From Pseudomonas poae (GTDB taxonomy: Bacteria > Pseudomonadota > Gammaproteobacteria > Pseudomonadales > Pseudomonadaceae), in the NCBI RefSeq assembly GCF_001439785.1, contig NZ_JYLI01000005.1, forward strand, positions 62,001 through 126,000: a stretch of 64,000 nucleotides of DNA, in the 5' to 3' direction. Each line of letters starts with the position of its first letter. Position 1 is the stretch's first letter. This document shows, piece after piece, positions 9,762-18,097 of this stretch. The notes under the pieces are model-generated. The model searched no databases and was not told the DNA's origin. It was given only the letters and a program-made list of their open reading frames with translations. Position numbers and translations under genes: made by a program.

Positions 9762-9811
9762 AAACAGCTCCTCTAAACAGCAAATGTAGCGAGCGGTTTT
9801 TTTGTGGCAAG

Positions 9812-10015
9812 CCCTAATGCCGTTCAGTTAAGCGCAGATTCATGTGGCGAGCAGGCTTGTCCTGCGTTGGGCTGCGCAGCAGCCCTAAAACCAGGCGCTG
9901 AGCCGTATCAGGTACACCGCGTTTGCTGGATTGGGGGCGCTTCGCACCCCAACGCGGGGCAAGCCCGCTCGCCACAATAAACCCACACATTTTCCTTAAC
10001 TGAACGGCATTAGGG
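9812..10015. repeat. Perfect 21-bp inverted repeat enclosing a REPIN-like element
   Basis: The 21 bases at 9812-9832 (CCCTAATGCCGTTCAGTTAA plus G) are exactly reversed and complemented at 9995-10015. Between the arms lies a complete ~134-bp REP doublet (9843-9976). An extra half REP unit follows outside the right arm (to about 10031). The whole block fills the gap between pcaC and pcaD. Confidence 0.85.
9843..9976. repeat. REPIN-like element, copy 1
   Basis: It begins TGTGGCGAGCAGGCTTG and ends CAAGCCCGCTCGCCACA, with internal palindromic arms GTTGGGCTGCGCAGCAGCCC and GGGGGCGCTTCGCACCCCAAC around a less conserved centre. The reverse complement matches the element at 44474-44608 over most of its length, so these are two copies of one family in opposite orientation. 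Confidence 0.88.
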
Positions 10016-10053
10016 CAAGCCCGCTCGCCACTGCAAGACCAGCCATCACTGGG

Positions 10054-10845
10054 TCAGTGGGCCAGCAGAAATTCGATAACGCGGTCGCTGAACGCGGCGC
10101 CCGCCTGCACGTTGGACAGGTGCGCCGCATAGAACTCGGCGTACTCGGCGCCCTTCACATGGTTCTGGATAAAGTGGCCGCCGGCCGGCGGTGTTACGGC
10201 GTCTTCCGTGCCGGCGATCACCAGGGTCGGCACCTTGATAGAGGCCAGTTGCGCGCGAAAATCCGCGTCGCGCACGGCGGCGCAGTTGGCGGCGTAGCCC
10301 TCGGGCGATGTGTTGGCGAGCATGTCGGTGATCTGTTGCGCCTGGTGCGGATTGGCCGCCGCAAAGTCAGCGGTGAACCAGCGGGCAATCGACGCATCGC
10401 GCAGCGCGACCATCGCCGCCGCGCCGTCACGCAGCACGGTCTCGATGCGTGGGTCCCACACCTCGGGGGTGCCGATCTTCGCGGCGGTGTTGCACACCAC
10501 CAGGCGCTGCAGGCGCGCGCCGGCGTTGATGCCCAGCCATTGGCCGATCAGCCCGCCCATGGACAACCCGCAGAAATGCGCACGGTGAATACCCAGCGCA
10601 TCCAGCAGCGCCAGCACGTCGCGGCCCAGTTGCTCGATGCTGTAGGGCCCCGGCGTGACCAGGGACTTGCCATGGCCACGGGTGTCGCAGCGCAGCACGC
10701 GAAAATGCCGGGTGAAGGCCGGTATCTGGATATCCCACATATGCAGGTCGGTGCCCAGGGAGTTGGACAGCACCAGCACTGGTGCATCGGCAGGCCCGTC
10801 GAGTTGGTAATGCAGTTCGCCGTCGGCGAGTTGGACAAAGGGCAC
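10054..10845 (-). CDS. pcaD: 3-oxoadipate enol-lactonase
   Basis: A 263-residue alpha/beta hydrolase that opens beta-ketoadipate enol-lactone to beta-ketoadipate. The nucleophile elbow is CGLSMGG (Ser95). The acid is probably the Asp in AGTEDAVTP near residue 217, and the catalytic His is in YAAHLSNV near the C-terminus. The oxyanion region LSNSLGTDLHMWD (residues 26-38) is typical of PcaD. It starts 10 bases after the pcaB stop and is cotranscribed with it. Length fits single-domain PcaD; it is not fused to PcaC as in some bacteria. Confidence 0.95.
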   Translation of the reverse strand: MPFVQLADGELHYQLDGPADAPVLVLSNSLGTDLHMWDIQIPAFTRHFRVLRCDTRGHGKSLVTPGPYSIEQLGRDVLALLDALGIHRAHFCGLSMGGLIGQWLGINAGARLQRLVVCNTAAKIGTPEVWDPRIETVLRDGAAAMVALRDASIARWFTADFAAANPHQAQQITDMLANTSPEGYAANCAAVRDADFRAQLASIKVPTLVIAGTEDAVTPPAGGHFIQNHVKGAEYAEFYAAHLSNVQAGAAFSDRVIEFLLAH

Positions 10846-10855
10846 GGCAGCCTCC

Positions 10856-12220
10856 TCAGGCGGTCAAGGCAAAATGTTCGGTAACGGCGCGGGTGACCCA
10901 GGTGTGGGCCTGACCCAGGTAGTGCGCCGGGTCGAGCAGACGGTCCAGTTCAGTGGCTGACAGCTCGGCAGTGATCTGCGCTTCATCGGCCAACACCGCG
11001 CGCAAATGCCGCCCCTCGGCGACCGCGCGCTTGCAGCATTGCTCCAGCAGATGGTGCGCGGTTTCGCGGCCCAGCCGTTGGGCGAGCACGATACTGACCG
11101 CTTCAGCCAACACCAGGCCCTGAGTGAGGTCCAGGTTACGCGCCATGCGTTCAGCATCGACCTCTAGGCCTTCACTCACCAGCAACGCCTGCTTGAGCGC
11201 ACCCGACACCAGCCGGCAGATATCCGGCAGGGTTTCCCATTCGGCGTGCCACAAACCCAGGCTGCGTTCGTGCTCCTGGGGCATGGCGCTGAACATGGTC
11301 GCCACCAGCCCCGGCACCCGAGTGGCGGCGCTGATCAGCACGGCGGCGCCCACCGGGTTGCGTTTGTGCGGCATGGTGGATGAACCGCCCTTGCCCGGCG
11401 CCGACGGTTCGAAGACTTCAGCGGCTTCGGTCTGCATCAGTAGGCTGATATCGCGACCCAGCTTGCCGAGGCTGCCGGCGATCAGGCCAAGCACCGCAGC
11501 GAACTCCACCAGACGGTCACGCTGGGTATGCCAGGGTTGTTCGGGCAGGCCCAATTGCAACTCTGCCGCCAGCGCCTCGGCCACCGGCATGGCGTGTTCA
11601 CCCAGTGCCGCCAGGGTGCCGGACGCGCCGCCGAACTGCAGCACCAGCAAGCGTGGTTTCAACTGTGCCAGACGCTGCCGATTGCGGGTCACTGCGCCCA
11701 GCCAACCGGCGATTTTCATCCCCAGGGTGACCGGCGTGGCGTGTTGCAGCCAGGTGCGCCCGGCCAGTGGCACCGTTGCGTAGCGCTGGGCCTGGGCGGC
11801 AAGCACGTCACCCAGGCGCGCCAGGTCCGCGTCGATCAAAGCCAGCGCCTGGCGCACCTGCAGCACCAGGCCAGTGTCCATCACGTCCTGGCTGGTCGCG
11901 CCCAAATGCACATAGCGTTCGGCCCCGGCGTCTTCACTGGCAATCAACTTGCCCAGTGCCTTGACCAGCGGAATCGCCGAGTTGCCCGCCGTGGCAATCG
12001 CCACGCCCAGGGCGTCGACGTCGTACAGCGAGGCCAGGCAGGCCTGGGCAATCGGCGCGACGGCGGCCTGCGGGATCAACCCGACCAGGGCCTGCGCACG
12101 GGCCAGCGCCGCCTCGAAATCCAGCATGCCCTGCACGCGGCCCTGGTCGCAAAACACCTCGGCCATGCCGTCGGCGGTGAAGTAGGCGTCGAACAATTGG
12201 TTGCTCGTGCGCAGCGTCAT
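10856..12220 (-). CDS. pcaB: 3-carboxy-cis,cis-muconate cycloisomerase
   Basis: A 454-residue member of the fumarase/aspartase superfamily. It cyclises beta-carboxy-cis,cis-muconate, the product of protocatechuate 3,4-dioxygenase, to gamma-carboxymuconolactone. The superfamily signature GKGGSSTMPHKRNP is near residues 275-288. LGATSQDVMDTGLV (about 106-119) and the WLQHATPVTLGMKIAGW segment supply further active-site residues. It begins 10 bases after pcaT ends and runs straight into pcaD. Confidence 0.96.
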   Translation of the reverse strand: MTLRTSNQLFDAYFTADGMAEVFCDQGRVQGMLDFEAALARAQALVGLIPQAAVAPIAQACLASLYDVDALGVAIATAGNSAIPLVKALGKLIASEDAGAERYVHLGATSQDVMDTGLVLQVRQALALIDADLARLGDVLAAQAQRYATVPLAGRTWLQHATPVTLGMKIAGWLGAVTRNRQRLAQLKPRLLVLQFGGASGTLAALGEHAMPVAEALAAELQLGLPEQPWHTQRDRLVEFAAVLGLIAGSLGKLGRDISLLMQTEAAEVFEPSAPGKGGSSTMPHKRNPVGAAVLISAATRVPGLVATMFSAMPQEHERSLGLWHAEWETLPDICRLVSGALKQALLVSEGLEVDAERMARNLDLTQGLVLAEAVSIVLAQRLGRETAHHLLEQCCKRAVAEGRHLRAVLADEAQITAELSATELDRLLDPAHYLGQAHTWVTRAVTEHFALTA

Positions 12221-12230
12221 AACGGATCCC

Positions 12231-13526
12231 TTACAAATCGTGGTGCAGGTACTCTGCCTGTTTCGGCAGGCGCAGGCTGAACAGGAACGCCACCGCCATC
12301 ATGCCGGTGACATACCAATAGAAGGTGTTTTCCATGCCCATGGACTTGAGGCCCAGCGCCACGTACTCCGCCGAACCGCCGAAGATCGCGTTGGCCACGG
12401 CGTAGGCCAGGCCCACGCCAAGGGCGCGCACATGGGGAGGGAACATCTCGGCTTTCACCAACCCGCTGATCGAGGTATAGAAGCTGACGATAGCAAGCGC
12501 CAGGGCGATCAACACAAACGCCAGAAACGGGCTTGTCACGGTTTTCAGGGTCAGCAGGATCGGCACCGTGCACAGGGTGCCGAGGGCGCCAAACCAGAGC
12601 ATCGAATTGCGCCGGCCGATCCGGTCCGAAAGCATGCCGAACAGCGGCTGCATGCACATGTACACGAACAGTGCGCCGGTCATGATGTAGCTGGCGGTTT
12701 TGGCGTGCATGCCAGCGGTGTTCACCAGGTACTTCTGCATGTAGGTGGTAAAGGTGTAGAAAATCAGCGAGCCGCCGGCGGTGTAGCCCAGCACGGTGAT
12801 GAACGCCGCTTTGTGGTGACGGAACAACGCGGCGATGCTGCCGGCGTCCTTGTCCTGGCGCGTTTGTTTGCTGGTGGTTTCCTTGAGCGTGCGGCGCAGC
12901 AGCAGGGAGATCACTGCGGCAATGGCGCCGATCACGAAGGGAATCCGCCAGCCCCAGGCGCGCAACTCTTCTTCGCTGAGAAGCTGTTGCAGGACCACCA
13001 GCACCAACACCGCCAGCAGTTGCCCGCCGATCAGGGTCACGTACTGGAACGAAGCAAAGAAACCGCGCTGGCCCTTGAGCGCGACTTCACTCATGTAAGT
13101 CGCGGTGGCGCCGTATTCCCCCCCCACCGACAAGCCCTGGAACAGCCGCGCCAGCAGCAGCAGCGCCGGCGCCCAGGCGCCGATGTCCTTGTAGGTGGGC
13201 AGAAAGGCGATCACCAGCGAGCCGGCGCACATCATGAGCACCGAAATCATCATCGAGCTCTTGCGCCCGTGTTTGTCGGCCACTCGGCCAAACAGCCAGC
13301 CGCCGATGGGCCGCATCAGGAACCCTGCAGCGAACACACCGGCGGTGTTGGCCAGTTGCACCGTGGGGTTGTCGGACGGGAAAAATGCCGGGGCGAAGTA
13401 AATGGAGCAGAAGGCGTAAACGTAAAAATCGAACCATTCGACCAGGTTGCCGGTAGATGCACCGACAATCGCGAAGATCCGTTTGCTGCGTTCTTCTCCC
13501 GTGTAGTGACTCGTTTTTGTTGTCAT
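12231..13526 (-). CDS. pcaT: MFS (MHS-type) transporter, probable beta-ketoadipate/dicarboxylate permease
   Basis: A 431-residue 12-helix transporter of the metabolite:H+ symporter family (ProP/KgtP-like). The motifs [14 protein letters not shown] (helix 1), [13 protein letters not shown] (loop 2-3) and [18 protein letters not shown] (helix 4-5) are diagnostic. In P. putida PcaT imports beta-ketoadipate. Here the gene leads a pcaT-B-D-C block with 10-base gaps, which supports the same role. A 188-base gap holding a REP doublet separates it from pcaG, so it may have a separate promoter or reduced read-through. Substrate is inferred from position and family. Confidence 0.88.
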   Translation of the reverse strand: MTTKTSHYTGEERSKRIFAIVGASTGNLVEWFDFYVYAFCSIYFAPAFFPSDNPTVQLANTAGVFAAGFLMRPIGGWLFGRVADKHGRKSSMMISVLMMCAGSLVIAFLPTYKDIGAWAPALLLLARLFQGLSVGGEYGATATYMSEVALKGQRGFFASFQYVTLIGGQLLAVLVLVVLQQLLSEEELRAWGWRIPFVIGAIAAVISLLLRRTLKETTSKQTRQDKDAGSIAALFRHHKAAFITVLGYTAGGSLIFYTFTTYMQKYLVNTAGMHAKTASYIMTGALFVYMCMQPLFGMLSDRIGRRNSMLWFGALGTLCTVPILLTLKTVTSPFLAFVLIALALAIVSFYTSISGLVKAEMFPPHVRALGVGLAYAVANAIFGGSAEYVALGLKSMGMENTFYWYVTGMMAVAFLFSLRLPKQAEYLHHDL

Positions 13527-13619
13527 GGTTTTTGACTCAGTGGAAAGGGTTATAGCCTAGACATACTTTGCAACAACCATGTTCCGCAAGCAGACTTTTG
13601 GGTAGGTGCGCCTGGACTG

Positions 13620-13702
13620 GCCTCATCGGGCGCAAGCCCCCCTCCCGCACTTGACTGTATTCACCCTTCAAATGTGGGAGAGGGCTTGCTCCCGATGGGG
13701 CC
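13620..13702. repeat. REP doublet between pcaG and pcaT
   Basis: The left unit reads CCTCATCGGGCGCAAGCCCC and the right unit reads GTGGGAGAGGGCTTGCTCCC followed by GATGGGGCC. They form an inverted pair with tails outward, inside the pca operon region. Confidence 0.85.
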
Positions 13703-13714
13703 CTCAAGCCTTAC

Positions 13715-14281
13715 TCAATAATCAAAAAACACCGTCTCCTTATCCGTCCCCTGCAAAATCACATTCCACTGATAAACCCCCTCAGCATCCTGCTCGGCAA
13801 TCAATGTCCCACGCCGCTCGGCCGGCACACAAGCCAGCAACGGGTCATCCCCATTCAACGCGTCACCGGCAAAATAAATCCGCGTGAGCAAGTGCTTCAC
13901 CAGGCCTCGCGCGAATACCAGCACCACCAGGTGCGGTGCCTGGATGGAGCCCTTGAGCCCCGGCACGCTGCCCGGCTTGATCGTGGTAAAGCGAAACCGC
14001 CCCTCGGCATCCACCGGCACGCGGCCAAAGCCTTCGAAGTTCGGGTCGACGGGTTTGGCCTGCTCATCCTCCGGGTGGTCATACTTGCCGACGGCGTTGG
14101 CCTGCCAGACCTCAAGCATGGCGTCATTGACGACATCACCGTTGCCGTCCACCACTTGCCCGCTGATCGCCACGCGGTCGCCCAGGGTGGCGGCGACGGT
14201 CAAGTCTTCGCGGTTCAGCCAGGTCAGGCCGATGTGGTAGTAAGGCCCCACCGTGTGGGACGTGGTTGCATACAGGCTCAT
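13715..14281 (-). CDS. pcaG: Protocatechuate 3,4-dioxygenase, alpha subunit
   Basis: A 188-residue intradiol dioxygenase subunit that pairs with PcaH to cleave protocatechuate between its hydroxyl groups. It has the conserved TVGPYYHIGL start, the VVDGNGDVVNDAMLEVWQANAVGKYDHPED strand region and FGRVPVDAEGRFRFTTIKPG. It lacks the iron-binding HIHF motif (here QAPHLVVLVFARG), as expected for the non-catalytic alpha chain. The ATG at 14281 is chosen because the mature-type sequence MSLYATTSHTVGPYY begins there and lies one base after the pcaH stop; an upstream extension would overlap pcaH. Confidence 0.95.
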   Translation of the reverse strand: MSLYATTSHTVGPYYHIGLTWLNREDLTVAATLGDRVAISGQVVDGNGDVVNDAMLEVWQANAVGKYDHPEDEQAKPVDPNFEGFGRVPVDAEGRFRFTTIKPGSVPGLKGSIQAPHLVVLVFARGLVKHLLTRIYFAGDALNGDDPLLACVPAERRGTLIAEQDAEGVYQWNVILQGTDKETVFFDY

Positions 14282-14282
14282 C

Positions 14283-14987
14283 TCATTTCTCCATCGGCGT
14301 GGCGTCGCGGCCGCGCAGGACGATGTCCCAGCGGTAGCCGAGGGCATAGGAAGGAATGGTTTTTTCCAGGTCGAAGCTGGCGATCAGACGCTGCTTGGCC
14401 GAGGTGTCCGGCACGCAGTTGTAGATCGGGTCGTATTCCAGCAGCGGGTCGCCGGGGAAATACATCTGCGTCACCAACCGGGTCAGCACGCTCGGCCCGA
14501 ACAGCGAGAAGTGGATATGCGCCGGGCGCCATGCGTTGTGGTGGTTGCCCCACGGGTAGGCGCCGGGCTTGATGGTCTGGAACTGATACCAGCCATCGGC
14601 GTCGGTAACGGTGCGCCCGGTGCCGGTGAAGTTGGGGTCCAGCGGCGCGTCGTGCAGGTCACGCTCGTGGTGGTAGCGCCCGGCGGCGTTGGCCTGCCAG
14701 ATTTCCACCAGGATGCCCGGCACCGGCAGACCGTTTTCATCCAGCACACGCCCGTGAATGATGATGCGCTCGCCTTGCGGCTCGCCGTCATGCTGGGCGG
14801 TGAGGTCGTGGTCCTTCTCGTTGATCCGCTCGGCACCGAGGGTGGGGCCGGTGATTTCCGACAAGGAATGGGGCAGGAACACCAACGGCTGGGACGGCGA
14901 ACGCAGGTTCGTCGATTGATAGGCCGGGTGCAGGTAATCAGGTTGAGTGCCCGCGTGCGGGCGCCGATAACCGGGCTTGTCACTCAT
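14283..14987 (-). CDS. pcaH: Protocatechuate 3,4-dioxygenase, beta (iron-binding) subunit
   Basis: A 234-residue catalytic subunit with non-haem Fe(III). The four ligands are visible: Tyr105 (AAGRYHH), Tyr144 (GAYPWGN), His157 and His159 (RPAHIHFS). They match Tyr108/Tyr147/His160/His162 of the P. putida enzyme with an offset of three. The signature region LPVPGILVEIWQANAAGRY is complete. GAGAGGA lies upstream of the ATG. It sits about 15 bases after pcaF and immediately before pcaG, so here the dioxygenase is part of the main pca block, whereas in P. putida KT2440 pcaHG is separate. Confidence 0.97.
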   Translation of the reverse strand: MSDKPGYRRPHAGTQPDYLHPAYQSTNLRSPSQPLVFLPHSLSEITGPTLGAERINEKDHDLTAQHDGEPQGERIIIHGRVLDENGLPVPGILVEIWQANAAGRYHHERDLHDAPLDPNFTGTGRTVTDADGWYQFQTIKPGAYPWGNHHNAWRPAHIHFSLFGPSVLTRLVTQMYFPGDPLLEYDPIYNCVPDTSAKQRLIASFDLEKTIPSYALGYRWDIVLRGRDATPMEK

Positions 14988-15004
14988 GGAGCCATCCTCT
15001 CTTG

Positions 15005-16204
15005 TTAGACGCGTTCAATCGCCAGGGCCAACCCTTGGCCGACGCCCACGCACAGGGTGGCCAGGCCTTTACGGCCACCGGTTTTTTCCAACTGATGCAG
15101 GGCTGTCAGTACCAACCGCGCACCGCTCATGCCCAACGGGTGTCCAAGGGCGATGGCGCCGCCGTTCGGATTGACCTGAGGCGCGTCATCGGCAATCCCC
15201 AGCTCACGCAGCACCGCCAGGCCCTGGCTGGCGAAAGCTTCATTGAGTTCGATCACATCGAAGTCGCTGACGGCCAGGCCAAGGCGCTCCACCAGCTTGC
15301 GCACCGCCGGCACCGGGCCGATGCCCATCACACGCGGCGCGACACCGGCGCTGGCCATGCCTAAAACGCGGGCCCGGGCCGTGAGGCCGTGTTTCTTCAC
15401 CGCGTCGGCGGACGCCAGAATCAGCGCCGCCGCACCGTCGTTCACACCGGACGCGTTGCCGGCAGTGACCGTCTTGTCAGGGCCATTGACCGGCTTGAGT
15501 TTGGCCAGGGCTTCGAGGGTGGTGTCCCGTGGATGCTCGTCGTGTTCCACCAGGGTTTCGCCTTTTTTATGGGCAACCCGCACCGGCACGATTTCTTCGG
15601 CAAAGAACCCGGCAGCCTGGGCAGCCGCTGTGCGTTGTTGGCTGCGCAGGGCAAAGGCATCCTGGTCGGCGCGGGACACACCGTAATCATCGGCGACGTT
15701 GTCGGCGGTCTGCGGCATTGCGTCCACGCCGTACTGGGCCTTCATCAACGGGTTGATAAAACGCCAGCCGATGGTGGTGTCTTCAAGCTTCATGTTGCGC
15801 GAAAACGCGGCGTCGGCCTTGCCCATCACGAACGGCGCACGGGACATCGACTCGACGCCACCGGCAATCGCCAGCTCCATTTCGCCGCTGGCGATAGCGC
15901 GAAACGCGGTGCCGATGGCGTCCATGCCCGAGGCGCACAAACGGTTGAGGGTCACGCCGGGAATGCTCTGCGGCAGGCCCGCCAGCAACAGCGCCATGCG
16001 CGCGACGTTGCGGTTGTCTTCGCCGGCCTGGTTGGCGCAGCCGAGGAACACCTCGTCCACCGCGCTCCAGTCCACGGACGGGTTGCGCTCCATCAGCGCT
16101 TTGATCGGCAGCGCCGCCAGGTCATCGGCGCGCACAGTGGACAGGCCACCGCCAAAGCGGCCGATGGGGGTGCGGATGGCATCACAGATAAAGACGTCAC
16201 GCAT
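15005..16204 (-). CDS. pcaF: Beta-ketoadipyl-CoA thiolase
   Basis: A 399-residue thiolase that splits beta-ketoadipyl-CoA into succinyl-CoA and acetyl-CoA, the last step of the pathway. The acyl-accepting Cys90 is in [12 protein letters not shown], the catalytic His is in [16 protein letters not shown] near residue 356, and the second Cys is in [10 protein letters not shown] near 385. The start overlaps the pcaJ stop by ATGA, so pcaIJF are translationally coupled. A PaaJ-type role in phenylacetate degradation is possible from sequence alone, but the neighbours fix it as pcaF. Confidence 0.96.
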   Translation of the reverse strand: MRDVFICDAIRTPIGRFGGGLSTVRADDLAALPIKALMERNPSVDWSAVDEVFLGCANQAGEDNRNVARMALLLAGLPQSIPGVTLNRLCASGMDAIGTAFRAIASGEMELAIAGGVESMSRAPFVMGKADAAFSRNMKLEDTTIGWRFINPLMKAQYGVDAMPQTADNVADDYGVSRADQDAFALRSQQRTAAAQAAGFFAEEIVPVRVAHKKGETLVEHDEHPRDTTLEALAKLKPVNGPDKTVTAGNASGVNDGAAALILASADAVKKHGLTARARVLGMASAGVAPRVMGIGPVPAVRKLVERLGLAVSDFDVIELNEAFASQGLAVLRELGIADDAPQVNPNGGAIALGHPLGMSGARLVLTALHQLEKTGGRKGLATLCVGVGQGLALAIERV

Positions 16205-16983
16205 CAGGCTTCTCCAGGCGCTTGGCCATGGGCGGCGGCCGTGCGGGCTTCAAGGTCACGCAGGGCGGTCAGCTCCACCTCAGTCGGTTCGGCAGTGGTG
16301 TCGACCTGCTCGGCAAAGCGAATCGCCCAACCGGTGGCGGCCACCACTTGCTCGCGAGTTACCCCAGGGTGCAGCGCGGTGACCACGAACTCATGGCTGC
16401 CCTCTTCCGGCTCCATGATGCACAGGTCGGTAATAATGCCAACGGGCCCGGCGCCCGGCAGGCCCAGGCGCTTGCGTGAATCGCCGCCCTCGCCGTGGCC
16501 GACGGAGGTGATGAAGTCCAGCTTGTCGACAAACGAGCGTGCCGACTGCTTGAGGATGATCAGCACACTCTTGGCGGAACCGGCGATTTCCGGCGCGCCA
16601 CCGGCACCCGGCAGGCGCACTTTGGGCTGGTGATAGTCACCGACCACGGTGGTGTTGATATTGCCGAAACGGTCGACCTGGGCCGCGCCGAGAAAGCCGA
16701 CGTCGATGCGCCCGCCTTGCAGCCAGTAGCGAAAAATCTCGCCGGTGGGCACCACGGTGTCGGCGGTTTCCGCCAGTTCGCCATCGCCGATGGACAGCGG
16801 CAACACGGAAGGCTTGGCGCCAATCGGGCCGGACTCGTAGATCAGCACCACGTCGGGCGACGAGGTCAGGCGTGCCAGGTTGGCGGCCTTGGACGGCAGG
16901 CCGATGCCGACGAAGCACACCGAGCCGTTCTTGAGGCGGCGCGCGGCGGCGACGGTCATCATTTCGTTGGTCGAGTAAGCCAT
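16204..16983 (-). CDS. pcaJ: 3-oxoadipate CoA-transferase, beta subunit
   Basis: A 259-residue subunit that, with PcaI, transfers CoA from succinyl-CoA to beta-ketoadipate. The catalytic glutamate is Glu50 in [11 protein letters not shown], the SCOT-type ESG motif. The glycine-rich segments [11 protein letters not shown] and [15 protein letters not shown] are conserved. The start codon shares one base with the pcaI stop (TAATG) and the stop overlaps the pcaF start, so stoichiometry is likely set by coupled translation. Confidence 0.96.
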   Translation of the reverse strand: MAYSTNEMMTVAAARRLKNGSVCFVGIGLPSKAANLARLTSSPDVVLIYESGPIGAKPSVLPLSIGDGELAETADTVVPTGEIFRYWLQGGRIDVGFLGAAQVDRFGNINTTVVGDYHQPKVRLPGAGGAPEIAGSAKSVLIILKQSARSFVDKLDFITSVGHGEGGDSRKRLGLPGAGPVGIITDLCIMEPEEGSHEFVVTALHPGVTREQVVAATGWAIRFAEQVDTTAEPTEVELTALRDLEARTAAAHGQAPGEA

Positions 16984-17840
16984 TACTTGGCCTCCTGCGC
17001 GGCGGCCAGCCTGGCCTGGAATTCACTGAAATCGGCAGTGCCGTGGATGTATTCGTCGATCCATGCGGTAAAGGTCCCACGGTCGCGGGCAATCGGGTCC
17101 CACGCCTGATAGAAACGGTTGTCGCGCTCGTTGTAGCCGTGGGCGTAGGACGGATGTGCGCCGCCTGGTACATGGCACACGGCGGTCAGGGCCCAGGTCG
17201 GCAGCACGCAGCTGTTCATCGGCGCGTTCAGGTCATCGACGATTTCCTCGACGGTCACGATGCAGCGCTTGGCCGCCAGGGCGGCTTCCTTCTGCACGCC
17301 GAGAATGCCCCAGAGCAGCACGTTACCCTTGCGGTCGGCTTTCTGCGCGTGGATCACGGTGATGTCCGGACGTACCGACGGCACCGCCGCCAGCACTTCG
17401 CCGGTAAACGGACAGGTCACGGTTTTGATCAGCGGGTTGACCTTGGGCAAGTCGGAACCGGCGTAGGCGCGCAGCACCGCGAACGGCAGCCCGGAGGCGC
17501 CGGCGACGTAGGCATTGGCCAGGTCGGCATGGCTGTGTTCTTCAATCTCCAGCGGCTGCGGCCAGTGTTTTTCCACCGCATCACGCAGTCGATGCAGGGA
17601 GCCCACCCCCGGATTGCCGCCCCACGAGAAAATCAGCTTGCGCACGCAGCCGGCACCGATCAACTGGTCGTAGATCAGGTCGGGCGTCATGCGCACCAGC
17701 GTCAGGTCTTTCTTGCCCTGACGAATGATTTCATGGCCTGCGGCCGTAGGGATCAGGTGGGTGAAGCCTTCGAGAGCGACGGTGTCACCGTCGTTCACGA
17801 AGCGCTTGACCGCATCACGCAGGGTGAGAATGTCAGCCAT
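16983..17840 (-). CDS. pcaI: 3-oxoadipate CoA-transferase, alpha subunit
   Basis: A 285-residue CoA-transferase family I subunit with typical segments (DGDTVALEGFTHLIPTAAGHE near the N-terminus, SWGGNPGVGSLHR and VHAQKADRKGNVLLWG later). It is the first gene of pcaIJF. The ATG at 17840 is chosen because the family sequence MADILTLRDAV begins there, with GGAGC upstream; the in-frame extension to 17963 would run through the operator. Two PcaR-like boxes lie 88-121 bases upstream, so it should be induced by beta-ketoadipate through PcaR. Confidence 0.95.
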   Translation of the reverse strand: MADILTLRDAVKRFVNDGDTVALEGFTHLIPTAAGHEIIRQGKKDLTLVRMTPDLIYDQLIGAGCVRKLIFSWGGNPGVGSLHRLRDAVEKHWPQPLEIEEHSHADLANAYVAGASGLPFAVLRAYAGSDLPKVNPLIKTVTCPFTGEVLAAVPSVRPDITVIHAQKADRKGNVLLWGILGVQKEAALAAKRCIVTVEEIVDDLNAPMNSCVLPTWALTAVCHVPGGAHPSYAHGYNERDNRFYQAWDPIARDRGTFTAWIDEYIHGTADFSEFQARLAAAQEAK

Positions 17841-17927
17841 GGGGTGGAGCTCCCGGTGCGGATCGAAAAAGGCGCTGAGGTGGCGCCGAAGTGCCTGAAG
17901 ATTAAGCCGAGGGCATGGCGCCAAACA

Positions 17928-17961
17928 ATCCGATAATCGACTAAACGTTCGATAATCGAAC
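17928..17961 (-). promoter_or_regulatory. PcaR operator boxes upstream of pcaI
   Basis: The palindrome GTTCGATAATCGAAC at 17947-17961 and the weaker copy ATCCGATAATCGACT at 17928-17942 are 19 bases apart, about two helical turns. They closely resemble the published P. putida PcaR site GTTCGATAATCGCAC, which overlaps the pcaI promoter. Binding here is inferred from the match. Confidence 0.85.
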
Positions 17962-17989
17962 ACTTGTTGGTAAGTTGACTCGGTCCAAT

Positions 17990-18080
17990 ATGGAAGGGGA
18001 CCGGCTCCCGATAGCAGTGTGTCAGCCCCGGATGTGCTGATTGATCCGCCGCAATCGGGAGCGAGCCCTCTCCCACCTGT
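17990..18080. repeat. Degenerate REP doublet between pcaK and pcaI
   Basis: The left arm (TGGAAGGGGACCGGCTCCCG) is decayed and the right arm (ATCGGGAGCGAGCCCTCTCC) is closer to the consensus. The arms are inverted around about 45 bases. Confidence 0.75.
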
Positions 18081-18097
18081 TTAAACGCCACCAGCCC

